Positions 26,465 to 34,884 of a stretch of 64,000 nt of DNA are shown piece by piece. A model generated the notes under the pieces. The model ran no database searches, was not told the DNA's origin, and saw only the letters and a program-made list of their open reading frames with translations. Both the position numbers and the translations under genes were made by a program. Each line of letters opens with the position of its first letter. Position 1 is the stretch's first letter. The stretch comes from Sphingomonadaceae bacterium (GTDB lineage: Bacteria; Pseudomonadota; Alphaproteobacteria; Sphingomonadales; Sphingomonadaceae), in assembly GCA_016000085.1 (NCBI GenBank), contig JAECRT010000001.1:62001-126000 (forward strand), given 5' to 3'.

Positions 26465-26949
26465 CCGAACCGAGTTGGCAGCGCCTTGACGCGCTGGATC
26501 ACAAGATCGTCGACAAGCTTTCCCGCGATGCGCGGATTTCCAATCGCGCGATCGCGGCCGAACTGGGCGTGACGGAGGGGACGATCCGTACGCGGATCAA
26601 GCGGTTGCAGAATGAAGGACTGATTCAGTTCACGGTGGTCACGGATTTCCGGATGGCGGGATCACCTAATCTGTGCATGTTGGGTATCGACGCTGACCCG
26701 TCGCGTGTGACCGAACTGGCGGAACGGCTGAAACATATGCCGGAAATCAGCTGCGTCATTCTGATGTTGGGCCGCTATAATCTGCTGGCCATGGGGCTTT
26801 TCACCAATATCGAGCAGTTGAACGAGCTGGTGATCGACCAGATCCGCAGTCTGCCCGGCGTGCAACAGGTGAACACGGCGATTTCGGTCCATAATCTGAA
26901 ATATGAAGCCAGTGTGGCAAAGATCGCGACCACGAAACAGGAAGACTGA
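26461..26949 (+). CDS. Lrp/AsnC family transcriptional regulator, second of tandem pair
   Basis: 162-residue Lrp/AsnC regulator: winged helix in LDALDHKIVDKLSRDARISNRAIAAELGVTEGTIRTRIKRL, then the sensing domain with CMLGIDADPSRVTELAE and VHNLKYEASV. It resembles the preceding gene in layout (LDALDxxI, KYE near the C-terminus) and overlaps it by four bases as ATGA. A gene duplication followed by divergence is the simplest reading. It ends 76 bases before the convergent TIM-barrel gene. Confidence 0.9.
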   Translation: MTEPSWQRLDALDHKIVDKLSRDARISNRAIAAELGVTEGTIRTRIKRLQNEGLIQFTVVTDFRMAGSPNLCMLGIDADPSRVTELAERLKHMPEISCVILMLGRYNLLAMGLFTNIEQLNELVIDQIRSLPGVQQVNTAISVHNLKYEASVAKIATTKQED

Positions 26950-27025
26950 CTGGTCCTGTCAGGTGGGACAACTTCCGCACCGCTCGGCCATTATCCAAAA
27001 ATGCCTGCGGTTCGCACGGCGCGCG

Positions 27026-27898
27026 TTAGCGTTCCCCCATGCTTTCAGCATCCCCATGAAATATGGCGGCCGTGCTGTCGAAGCTGCGACTGGCCGCCTC
27101 CGCCAACGGCAGGGTGCGAACGGCATCGGACAGAATCTCTACCCCATAAGGGCCGTCATAACCTGCCTGACCCAGCGCCGCGACAAAGCCCCCAAGGTCA
27201 AACGCGCCCTCACCGCACAGCCTGCGATGGCGCATCGTATCCTCCGTAATCGGGCCGTGGATCGCCCGATCGGCATCGCACAATTCCGCTGCCTTGATGT
27301 AGCGGGCCGGAACCTGCGCCACATCGCCCACCGAACCGCCCGAACGGACGACATGCCAGATGTCGATCAGCAGCCCGCCATTGGGCGCGGCGGCCCGCAT
27401 CACCATGTCGAGTGCCGAGTGCAGGTCCGGCAAGTCCGAGAAGGGGATCATCTCCAGCGCCATCAGCAGGTCGTGCCGCGCGGCATCCGTGCAGAGAGCC
27501 GCAAATTGTTCCGCCAGATACCCGACATCCCACCCCTGACCGCCGAAGGGCGGCATCACTTTCACATGGCGTGCGCCCAGTGCGTCAGCCGCGCGAAACA
27601 GTTCAGCCCGTGTGGCGTCCGACCGTTCGCGTACTTCCCCCTTTGCGAACCAATCGGCCAGATATTCCAGCTCGACGATATGCAGCCCCGCATCGGATAG
27701 TTGCGCGCGTAACGCGGTGTAATCGCCGCCATTCTCGCGCCAATGCATCAGATCGCCCAACCAGAAGCCAACTCCGGCATAACCCGCTCGCGCCGCCGCC
27801 TCGATTCGGTCTTCCAACCGCCAGCGGCTGATATTGTCCGGCCAGTCCGGGCGCACATCACCCGCTATGGTCCAGCAGGTCGCGATCAGCGAAACCAT
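27026..27898 (-). CDS. Sugar-phosphate isomerase/epimerase-type TIM barrel protein (paralogue of 22800 gene)
   Basis: 290-residue xylose-isomerase-like TIM barrel. Likely metal ligands are Glu in LMALEMIPFSDLP, Asp and His in GGLLIDIWHVVRSGG and Glu in YGVEILSD. The ORF track start at 28309 lies in the SDR gene; the ATG at 27898 (MVSLIATCW) follows AAGGG and is the likely start. It is the last gene of the five-gene minus-strand set that includes a CoA-transferase and crotonase. The reaction is unknown; isomerisation or dehydration of a polyhydroxylated or oxo acid is the family norm. Confidence 0.82.
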   Translation of the reverse strand: MVSLIATCWTIAGDVRPDWPDNISRWRLEDRIEAAARAGYAGVGFWLGDLMHWRENGGDYTALRAQLSDAGLHIVELEYLADWFAKGEVRERSDATRAELFRAADALGARHVKVMPPFGGQGWDVGYLAEQFAALCTDAARHDLLMALEMIPFSDLPDLHSALDMVMRAAAPNGGLLIDIWHVVRSGGSVGDVAQVPARYIKAAELCDADRAIHGPITEDTMRHRRLCGEGAFDLGGFVAALGQAGYDGPYGVEILSDAVRTLPLAEAASRSFDSTAAIFHGDAESMGER

Positions 27899-27912
27899 CG
27901 GTTGCCCTTGCT

Positions 27913-28674
27913 TTAAAAGAATTGCGATCCACCGTTGATGTTGATGACTTGCCCGTTGATCCACCGCGCGTCTTGCGACAACAGCATCGCCACCATGGCT
28001 GCCTGATCCTCCGATTGTCCAAGCCGGGTGCTGCGGCCGGTTTTGACGAAATGATCGATCACAGCCTGTGGCACTTGTCCGCCGTCGCGCAGTTCCTGGG
28101 TCATGGTAAAGCCCGGCGCCACGGCATTCGCCGTGATGCCTTCCCGGCCCCAGCGCGCGGCGACATGACGCATCAGCGCCTCCAGCCCGCCTTTGGACAT
28201 GGCATAGCAGGGACGCTCCGGCTCGCCCGCGCGCGCCGATCCCGAACTGGTGTAGACGATCGCGCCGCCCTTGTTTGCCAGTAGATGGGGCAGCACCGCC
28301 CGCGTGCAAAGCAGGTGCCCGCGCAGGTTGACGGCCACCGTTCGTTCGAACACCGCCAGATCGACGTCCAGCGCATCCGTATCCTCGAAAATGACGCGCA
28401 AGTCCGCCGCGTTGACGTGCGCGCCATCAAGTCCGCCCAGTCCCTCCACCGCCTGGGCGATCGCGGCCTTGACCGACGCTTCGTCGGCAATGTCGACAGG
28501 CACGGCGAAGGTGCCGCAGCCCAATTCCGCCGCCAGCTTTTCCGCCCCGTCCAGATTGATGTCGGACGCGCAGACCCGAGCGCCTTCCTCGACCAGCCGC
28601 CGCACCGTCGCAGCGCCGATGCCGGTCGCCGACCCGATAACGATGATGCGCTTGTCGTTCAGCCGCTCGGTCAT
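27913..28674 (-). CDS. SDR family oxidoreductase
   Basis: 253-residue classical SDR: GSATGIG cofactor loop, Asn116, Ser144, Tyr157 and Lys161 all present, and the terminal INGGSQFF. The usual NNAG motif is altered to NAAD (HVNAADL at 87-93), a mild departure. Cofactor preference is probably NAD because an acidic residue (SDIN) follows the second strand. It is 14 bases from the TIM-barrel start and 15 from the beta-hydroxyacid dehydrogenase, in one operon. Confidence 0.88.
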   Translation of the reverse strand: MTERLNDKRIIVIGSATGIGAATVRRLVEEGARVCASDINLDGAEKLAAELGCGTFAVPVDIADEASVKAAIAQAVEGLGGLDGAHVNAADLRVIFEDTDALDVDLAVFERTVAVNLRGHLLCTRAVLPHLLANKGGAIVYTSSGSARAGEPERPCYAMSKGGLEALMRHVAARWGREGITANAVAPGFTMTQELRDGGQVPQAVIDHFVKTGRSTRLGQSEDQAAMVAMLLSQDARWINGQVININGGSQFF

Positions 28675-28689
28675 GCCGTTCTCCCTCGC

Positions 28690-29589
28690 TTATTCCATGC
28701 GTGGTGTTTTAACGCCTGCATTCTCACATGCATAGTGAAGAAGCGCAGAATAATCCTTAGATGCGTAGTCATTTGCCCTTACCGCTCCGAAAACAGCATG
28801 TGCAGCCGCGCCCATCGGCAGGCCGACCCGGTTCTCCGCCGCTGCATTCATGGCCAGGGTCAGATCCTTGAAGGCAAGGTCGATGGTGAAGCCCGGCTCG
28901 ATGTCGCCCTTCAGCGCCTTGTTGACCATCAGCACATGGAATTGCCCGTTGCGCGCGGTGGTGCCGCCGGTCACATCATGCATGGTCTGGATGTCCAGGC
29001 CCAGCTTGGTGCCCAGTGCAATCGATTCCGCCACGATCTGCGCGGTCGACAGCAGCATGAAATTGTTTATCACCTTCATCCGGCTGCCCATGCCCGGCGC
29101 GCCGCAACGATAAATGTCAGTGCCCATCGCGTTGAGCGCCGGTTCGACCCGCGCGAAATCCTCGTCGCTCGCGCCGACCATGAACAACGACTCTCCCCGT
29201 TCGGCGTGCAGCGCCAGCCGCCCGATCGGGGCGTCGACAAAGGCGATGCCCTTGGCCGCGCAGGCCGCAGCGACCCGATCCGTGCCGTTGGCGTCGATGG
29301 TCGACAGGTCCATCAGCAACGCGCCTGCGTCGATATGCGCAAGCACACCGTCTTCGCCGAGCACCACCGCATCGACATGCTGCGTCGCCGGCAGCACGGT
29401 GATGACGATATCCTGGCCCTTGCTCGCTTCTGCGATGCTTGCCGCCTTGGTCGCACCGAGCGCCGCCACCTTGTCCATCTTGGTTTCGTTGATGTCATAG
29501 ACCGTGACGGCAAAGCCCTTGCGCTGAAGGTTGGACGACATGGGCAGGCCCATCGCGCCAAGGCCGATAAAGCCGATCTTCGTGGTCAT
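28690..29589 (-). CDS. Beta-hydroxyacid dehydrogenase, YihU-like (3-hydroxyisobutyrate dehydrogenase family)
   Basis: 299-residue NAD-dependent dehydrogenase: GLGAMGLPM Rossmann loop, catalytic Lys172 in GMGSRMKVINNFM, and a helical C-terminal domain. The substrate loop reads DAPIGR where most family members have DAPVSGG; E. coli YihU (sulfolactaldehyde reductase) has DVPVGR there and shares GPGMGxRxKxINN and the IDLAxKDL region. So a small aldehyde or hydroxyacid substrate unlike hydroxyisobutyrate is likely. The sulfolactaldehyde substrate itself is not implied. Confidence 0.87.
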   Translation of the reverse strand: MTTKIGFIGLGAMGLPMSSNLQRKGFAVTVYDINETKMDKVAALGATKAASIAEASKGQDIVITVLPATQHVDAVVLGEDGVLAHIDAGALLMDLSTIDANGTDRVAAACAAKGIAFVDAPIGRLALHAERGESLFMVGASDEDFARVEPALNAMGTDIYRCGAPGMGSRMKVINNFMLLSTAQIVAESIALGTKLGLDIQTMHDVTGGTTARNGQFHVLMVNKALKGDIEPGFTIDLAFKDLTLAMNAAAENRVGLPMGAAAHAVFGAVRANDYASKDYSALLHYACENAGVKTPRME

Positions 29590-29635
29590 GGGAATTTCCT
29601 CTCAATCTGTCCCGCCGGATCGCCCGGCAAAATAC

Positions 29636-30886
29636 TCAGTGCAACCGCTCGGCAATCACGCCCGCTTCGATCAGCGCGGCGAAGCGCTGATCGTCCACGC
29701 CCAGCAGGTCGGCCAGCACCGTGCGCGTATCCTCGCCCGATCGGGGCGGCGCGTGGCGGTAATCGGCGGGCGTCTTCGACAGCTTGCCCGGAAAGCCCAG
29801 CACTTTCACCTCTGTCCCGTCAGAGCGCACCATGTCGCGAACCACGCCACGCGCAACGATTTGGGGATCGGCGAGGATATGGGGAATGTCGTTGACCCGG
29901 CCGCCGGGCAGCTTGGCCGCCTCCATTGCGGCGATCAGGTCGCCCGACCGCCATTTCGCGATGGCGGGCCGCATTTCCGCCTGCAAGGCGTGGCGATTGG
30001 GCGATCGCCCGCCATTGTCGCGGAAGCGCGGATCGTCGGGCAGGTCGGACAACCCGAGCAGATCACAAAAGCTGCGGAACTGCCGATCATTGCCCAGCGC
30101 CACCAGTATGTCGCCATCCGCGCAGGCAAAATCCTGATAGGGAACGGTGTTGGGATGCTCATTGCCCAACCGCCGGGGGAGCATCCCCCCATTCATATAG
30201 TTGGACGCCTGATTGGCCAGCATCGACACCTGCGTATCCAGCAGCGCCATGTCGATATGCTGCCCTTCGCCGGTTCGATCCCGATGGTTCAGCGCGGCCA
30301 GGATCGCAATGGCGGAATATAGCCCCGTCACCAGATCGCTGACCGGTATACCCACCTTCATCGGGCCGCCGCCCGGCTCGTCGTCGGGCCGCCCGGTGAT
30401 AGACATGAGGCCGCTCATGCCCTGAATAAGGAAGTCGTATCCGCCCCGGTCCTTATAAGGACCATCCTGCCCGAAGCCGGTGATCGAACAATAGATAAGC
30501 CGTGGATTGATCGCCGACAGGGTCGCATAGTCCAGCCCATATTTGGCGAGGCCGCCCACGCGAAAATTCTCGACTACGATATCGCAATCCAGCGCGATCC
30601 GCTGGATCAGATCGGCGCCGCGCGGATCGGCCAGGTTGATCGCTGCCGATTTCTTGTTGCGATTGGCGCAGAGATAATAGGCCGCGTCCTTCGACCCGTC
30701 CTCCAGAAAGGGCGGCCCCCAGCGACGGGTGTCGTCTCCCTGTCCGGGCTGTTCGATCTTGATGACGTCAGCGCCCAGATCGCCCAATATCTGCGTGCAC
30801 CATGGCCCGGCCAACACGCGCGACAGGTCCAACACCTTCATTCCAGCCAGCGGCCCGGTCGGCTTTTCGGCGGCGGCGGCGCTCAC
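29636..30886 (-). CDS. CaiB/BaiF family III CoA-transferase
   Basis: Complete 416-residue family III CoA-transferase: VLDLSRVLAGPWCTQILGDLGADVIKIE at the N-terminus, ANRNKKSAAINL, the catalytic Asp184 region PVSDLVTG, and TGEGQHIDMALLD. It would activate a carboxylic acid by CoA exchange, the entry step for the crotonase and acyl-CoA dehydrogenases around it. Its start overlaps the crotonase stop. It gives a useful full-length comparison for the truncated transferase at the start of the window. Confidence 0.92.
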   Translation of the reverse strand: MSAAAAEKPTGPLAGMKVLDLSRVLAGPWCTQILGDLGADVIKIEQPGQGDDTRRWGPPFLEDGSKDAAYYLCANRNKKSAAINLADPRGADLIQRIALDCDIVVENFRVGGLAKYGLDYATLSAINPRLIYCSITGFGQDGPYKDRGGYDFLIQGMSGLMSITGRPDDEPGGGPMKVGIPVSDLVTGLYSAIAILAALNHRDRTGEGQHIDMALLDTQVSMLANQASNYMNGGMLPRRLGNEHPNTVPYQDFACADGDILVALGNDRQFRSFCDLLGLSDLPDDPRFRDNGGRSPNRHALQAEMRPAIAKWRSGDLIAAMEAAKLPGGRVNDIPHILADPQIVARGVVRDMVRSDGTEVKVLGFPGKLSKTPADYRHAPPRSGEDTRTVLADLLGVDDQRFAALIEAGVIAERLH

Positions 30887-31683
30887 TTGTCCTTGAATTC
30901 CGGCGCACGTTTGCCAAGGAACGCGTCAATCGCTTCATGATGATCCTGCGTATAATGGGCCATCGCCTGATAGCCCGCCGCCAGTTCCAGCAGCGAAGGC
31001 AGCTTCATATGGACGCCTTCGCGCATCAGGCGTTTGGCCATGCGCGTGGCGTGGCCGGGGTTGGCGGCGATTTTCCCGGCCAGTTCCAGCGCACGGTCCA
31101 TCAACCGCGCGCCCGGCACGACTTCCGCGACCAGCCCATAGTCGAGCGCGGTCGCCGCATCGAGCGCGTCGCCGGTCAGCGTCATGATACTGGCCCGCTG
31201 CGGCCCGATCAGGCGGGGGAGCAGCCAAGCGCCGCCGCCGCCCGGAATGATGCCCAGCTTCACATAGCTTTCCGCTACGACGGCATTGTCGGCCATGATG
31301 CGGATGTCGCACATGCAGGCGATGTCGAGGCCCAGGCCGATTGCCGGGCCGTTGATCGCCGCAACCAACGGCACTTCCAGTTCCAGCAGCGCCGGACCGA
31401 TCATCTGCACGTTGGTGCGATAGTTGTTGCGGATTTCATAGGGGGTGCCGCCGAACATGCCGGATCGGTCCTGCATATGCTTGACATTGCCGCCCGCGCA
31501 GAAGGCCTTGCCTTCGCCCGTCAGCACGATCGCGCGGACGGATGGGTCGCGCGCCATTTTCGCGCAGAAATCCACGATCTCCTCGCTATGCGCCGACTCG
31601 GAAATAGCGTTGCGCTCATCAGGGCGGTTGAAGCGGGCGATAACGACCGGGCCGTCTCGTTCGACCAGCAGGAACGGGTCCAA
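30883..31683 (-). CDS. Crotonase family protein with altered catalytic positions
   Basis: 266-residue crotonase: oxyanion segments FCAGGNVKHM and PAIGLGLDIACMCD are present. At the two positions equivalent to the hydratase catalytic Glu pair I read Asp120 and Tyr140, twenty residues apart as in the rat enzyme, so ordinary hydration is doubtful and isomerase, hydrolase or decarboxylase chemistry is possible. First gene of the minus-strand set, divergent from the LysR regulator. Confidence 0.87.
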   Translation of the reverse strand: MDPFLLVERDGPVVIARFNRPDERNAISESAHSEEIVDFCAKMARDPSVRAIVLTGEGKAFCAGGNVKHMQDRSGMFGGTPYEIRNNYRTNVQMIGPALLELEVPLVAAINGPAIGLGLDIACMCDIRIMADNAVVAESYVKLGIIPGGGGAWLLPRLIGPQRASIMTLTGDALDAATALDYGLVAEVVPGARLMDRALELAGKIAANPGHATRMAKRLMREGVHMKLPSLLELAAGYQAMAHYTQDHHEAIDAFLGKRAPEFKDK

Positions 31684-31791
31684 ATCAAGCTCTCCTTTAC
31701 ATAATGGACTGGCTATTTGCGCGCTACGCTAGGCTTTGCGATCTTTTCACGCTAATATTGATTTTTGCTTCATTGATACACAGGAGCTATC
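31684..31791. promoter_or_regulatory. Divergent control region between crotonase operon and LysR gene
   Basis: A 108-base gap with AT-rich core and the words ATTTGCGCG (31715-31723) and CTTTGCG (31734-31740) as a direct repeat 19 bases apart. LysR-type regulators normally bind such divergent regions to control the neighbouring operon and themselves. The AGGAG ribosome site at 31782-31786 serves the GTG start of the LysR gene. Confidence 0.4.
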
Positions 31792-32676
31792 GTGGAACTG
31801 CGCCAGCTCCGCTATTTCGTGACCCTTGCCGATACCCGCAATTTCCATCGCGCGGCCGAACGGCTCAACATGTCGCAGCCACCGCTGACGGTAGCAATCC
31901 GCAAGCTGGAGGAGGAACTGGGTACGGCGCTGTTCGTGCGCGGCTCGCGCGGTGTGACGCTGACGCCCGCTGGCCGCACCTCGCTCGACATTGCGCGCGC
32001 CACGCTGGCACAGGCGGATCGCTTTCGGGAAGCTGTGCGCGAAGGGGCGGCAGGGGAAAGGGGGCGATTGCGTGTCGGTTTCGTGGGGTCCGCGACCTTT
32101 GAGCTGCTGCCGCGCATCATCCCGGAATATCGCCGTCGCTATCCGGCGGTCGAACTGGTGCTGGAGGAAGCAACCAGCGTTGAAATCACGCGCAAGCTGG
32201 TGGCGGGCGAGTTGGATGTCGGTCTGGTCCGCTTGCCGCTGCTCGAAATCGCGGCGGTGGATACCGAAGTGATCGATCCCGACGAACTCCATGCTGCTTT
32301 GCCGGCAGGAAGCCCCTTTGCGCGGACGGACAGTGTGGACTTGGGCGCGCTGGCCCCCGAACCCTTCATTCTGCAAAGCCGGATCAGCGTGCTGCATTCC
32401 ATCACGCTGACCGCCTGCCATGAAGCGGGTTTCGTGCCGCTGGTCGCACAGGAGGCGGCACAATTAAGCGCGGTGCTGGCGTTGGTCCGTTCCGGACTTG
32501 GCGTTGCCCTCGTGCCCTCGCGCGCCGCGCGCGCCGCGCCCCAGGGAGTGCAGTTGGTTCGCCTCGCCCACCGTGTGCCGATCGCAACCGGCGTTGCCCT
32601 GCCGCGCGGCGCTGCGGTCCCGCTCGCCCGCAACTTCGCCGCCATTGCGTCCGATAGCGATAGAATATCGAAATAG
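31792..32676 (+). CDS. LysR family transcriptional regulator
   Basis: 294-residue LysR-type regulator with GTG start. The N-terminal winged helix is standard (LRQLRYFVTLADTRNFHRAAERL, then ATTACHED linker helix through about residue 85), followed by the effector-binding domain beginning near RLRVGFVGSATFELLP. Divergent orientation relative to the crotonase/CoA-transferase operon, and co-orientation with the acyl-CoA dehydrogenases, suggests it controls both sets in response to a pathway acid or CoA ester. Confidence 0.92.
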   Translation: MELRQLRYFVTLADTRNFHRAAERLNMSQPPLTVAIRKLEEELGTALFVRGSRGVTLTPAGRTSLDIARATLAQADRFREAVREGAAGERGRLRVGFVGSATFELLPRIIPEYRRRYPAVELVLEEATSVEITRKLVAGELDVGLVRLPLLEIAAVDTEVIDPDELHAALPAGSPFARTDSVDLGALAPEPFILQSRISVLHSITLTACHEAGFVPLVAQEAAQLSAVLALVRSGLGVALVPSRAARAAPQGVQLVRLAHRVPIATGVALPRGAAVPLARNFAAIASDSDRISK

Positions 32677-32694
32677 GAAAATTCGATATTGGAC

Positions 32695-33915
32695 ATGCCG
32701 ACCGGCACAATGCGATCTCCCGTCCACTTCGCTGTCCAACTTACGCATTTCGAGGTCGGCTTGTTCGAGACATTGACCCTATCCCGGCTCCCCCCGGAGG
32801 ATGAAGCGCTGCGCCCCGCTCTGCGGGCGCTCATCGCCGATGCCATTGTCGATCTGCCGATGCACCGCCGGGCCAGATCCTGGCAGGGCTTCGACGCCGC
32901 CTTCAGCCGCAAGCTGGGGCAGGCAGGCTATCTCGGCTTGTCTTTGCCCAAGGAATATGGCGGCGTCGGTCGCGGTCCCTTCACCCGCTTCGTGGTGGTG
33001 GAGGAACTTCTCTCCGCTGGCGCGCCGGTTGCCGGCCATTGGATCGCCGACCGCCAGAGCGGCCCGCTGATTCTGCATTACGGCACGGAAGCGCAACGCC
33101 AATTTTACCTCCCCCTTATTTCTAAAGGCGAGGCGTTGTTCTGTATCGGTATGAGCGAACCCAGCTCTGGCTCCGACCTCGCCAGCGTGCGCAGCCGCGC
33201 CGATAGGCAGGAGGATGGCGGCTGGCTGCTCAACGGCCAGAAGATCTGGACCACCAATGCGATGCACAGCGACTATATGATCGCGTTGGTCCGCACCTCC
33301 GGAGCCGGCGCCGACCGGCAATCGGGCCTGTCACAGCTGATCGTCGACCTGAAACTGCCCGGCATCACCATCCGTCCGATCGTCGACCTGACGGGTGACG
33401 CCCATTTCGCGGAGGTCTTCTTCGACAATGTCCCGCTCGCGCCCGACGCGCTGATCGGCGAGGAAGGGCAGGGGTGGAAGCAGGTCATGGCCGAACTCGC
33501 CTTCGAGCGCAGCGGCCCGGAACGCATCTATTCCTCCGTCGTCCTGATCGACGCCTGGGTCCGCCATCTGGACGCAGTGGGCCGAAAGGACAGCGCGTCG
33601 CTACGGCTGCTGGGATCGCTGACGGCGCAACTCGCGGTACTGCGCGAAATGTCGCTCGCCGTTACTGCGCGGCTGGTTGCGGGGGAAAGTCCGGTGGTGG
33701 AAGCATCGCTGATGAAGGATCTGGGCACAGGTTTCGAGCAAGCCGTGCCGCAGCTCATCGGTGACGATCTGGCGTCTCATCCGGATGAGCCAGTGGATGC
33801 CGAACTCTATCGGACCCTGCTTTATGTCACGCATATCGCGCCCAGCTTCTCGCTGCGTGGCGGGACGCGCGAGATCCTGCGCGGCATCATCGCGCGCGGC
33901 CTTGGCCTTTGTTAA
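32695..33915 (+). CDS. Acyl-CoA dehydrogenase, large subunit
   Basis: About 406 residues. N-terminal helical domain, then MSEPSSGSDLASVRSRADR and GWLLNGQKIWTTNAMHSDYM, and a C-terminal GGTREILRGIIARGLGL in place of the more usual GTSEIQR. The ORF track begins at a TTG (32689); the ATG two codons later is equally good. It lies just after the LysR gene and is followed after 18 bases by a much shorter dehydrogenase, so a two-subunit enzyme is likely. Confidence 0.88.
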   Translation: MPTGTMRSPVHFAVQLTHFEVGLFETLTLSRLPPEDEALRPALRALIADAIVDLPMHRRARSWQGFDAAFSRKLGQAGYLGLSLPKEYGGVGRGPFTRFVVVEELLSAGAPVAGHWIADRQSGPLILHYGTEAQRQFYLPLISKGEALFCIGMSEPSSGSDLASVRSRADRQEDGGWLLNGQKIWTTNAMHSDYMIALVRTSGAGADRQSGLSQLIVDLKLPGITIRPIVDLTGDAHFAEVFFDNVPLAPDALIGEEGQGWKQVMAELAFERSGPERIYSSVVLIDAWVRHLDAVGRKDSASLRLLGSLTAQLAVLREMSLAVTARLVAGESPVVEASLMKDLGTGFEQAVPQLIGDDLASHPDEPVDAELYRTLLYVTHIAPSFSLRGGTREILRGIIARGLGLC

Positions 33916-33933
33916 GCGGGAAGGAATAGCATC

Positions 33934-34857
33934 ATGAACATGGCTGAACTGATCGACCCCTTTGCCCGCCTGATCGAGGATATGTGCACGCCCGCTGCTA
34001 TCCGCGCGGTTGAGGAGGGCAGAGACATCGCCCCTATGTGGCAGGCTTTTTCCCAATCCGGTTTTCTCGACGCACTCGTCGCGGAGGATGCCGGCGGGGC
34101 GGGCCTGTCACTGGCCGATGCAGCGCCACTGATCGCGTTGCTGGGACGCCATGTGGTGCCGCTGCCCGTGGGCGACACGATGATCGCGCGGGCGCTGCTC
34201 GCCGGAGCAGGTATCACGGCACCCACTGGGCCAATCGCGATTGCCACCGGCAACGGAGCGGTGCCGTTCGCCGCTATGGCTTCCCACATCCTTTCCGGCT
34301 CGGCCCAGGCGCCTGTGCTGACCGAGGTAAAGGCCGAGTGCACAGGCGTGCATCACGATACCGATGCTTATACACCGGGCCTCGCGGGTCAGGCGCTGCG
34401 TCCGGTTGCCGCTGTTCTGCGCGCCCTGTTGATCTCCGGCGCGGCAGGTCGGGTCATGGACATGACCGTATCTTATGCCAATGAACGCAGCCAGTTCGGC
34501 AAGCCGATCGGTAAGCAGCAGGCGGTTCAGCAGCAGCTTTCCGTTCTTGCCGAACAGGTGGTGGCGGCGCGCATTGCTGCCGCCATCGGCGCGCGCTCCG
34601 GCCTGCCTCCCCGCTTGGCCGACGCCGCCATCGCCAAGCATGGCGCCAGCCTCGCCGCCGCGCAGGTGGCTGCGATCGCGCATGCCGTCCATGGCGCCAT
34701 CGGCATCAGTGAGGAATATGATCTTCAATTGCTGGCCCGCCGCCTGCACAGCTGGCGTCTGGCCGACGGGTCGGAGGGCTATTGGGCAGGCGTGTTGGGT
34801 GAATTGCGTGCAGCGGAACCCGCCGTGCCGACCGTGGACTTTATCCGGGCAGCCTGA
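33934..34857 (+). CDS. Acyl-CoA dehydrogenase, short divergent subunit
   Basis: 307 residues, well under the 380 typical of the family, with a reduced middle domain. RSQFGKPIGKQQAVQQQLSVLAEQ and AIAHAVHGAIGISEEYDLQLLARRLHSW identify the C-terminal helical domain. GGAAGGAA precedes the ATG. Short partners like this pair with a full-length subunit in steroid and bile-acid degradation; the gene directly upstream is the obvious partner. Confidence 0.86.
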   Translation: MNMAELIDPFARLIEDMCTPAAIRAVEEGRDIAPMWQAFSQSGFLDALVAEDAGGAGLSLADAAPLIALLGRHVVPLPVGDTMIARALLAGAGITAPTGPIAIATGNGAVPFAAMASHILSGSAQAPVLTEVKAECTGVHHDTDAYTPGLAGQALRPVAAVLRALLISGAAGRVMDMTVSYANERSQFGKPIGKQQAVQQQLSVLAEQVVAARIAAAIGARSGLPPRLADAAIAKHGASLAAAQVAAIAHAVHGAIGISEEYDLQLLARRLHSWRLADGSEGYWAGVLGELRAAEPAVPTVDFIRAA

Positions 34858-34884
34858 CCCGCCAGGACGAAAGGAAAGAGGAGC

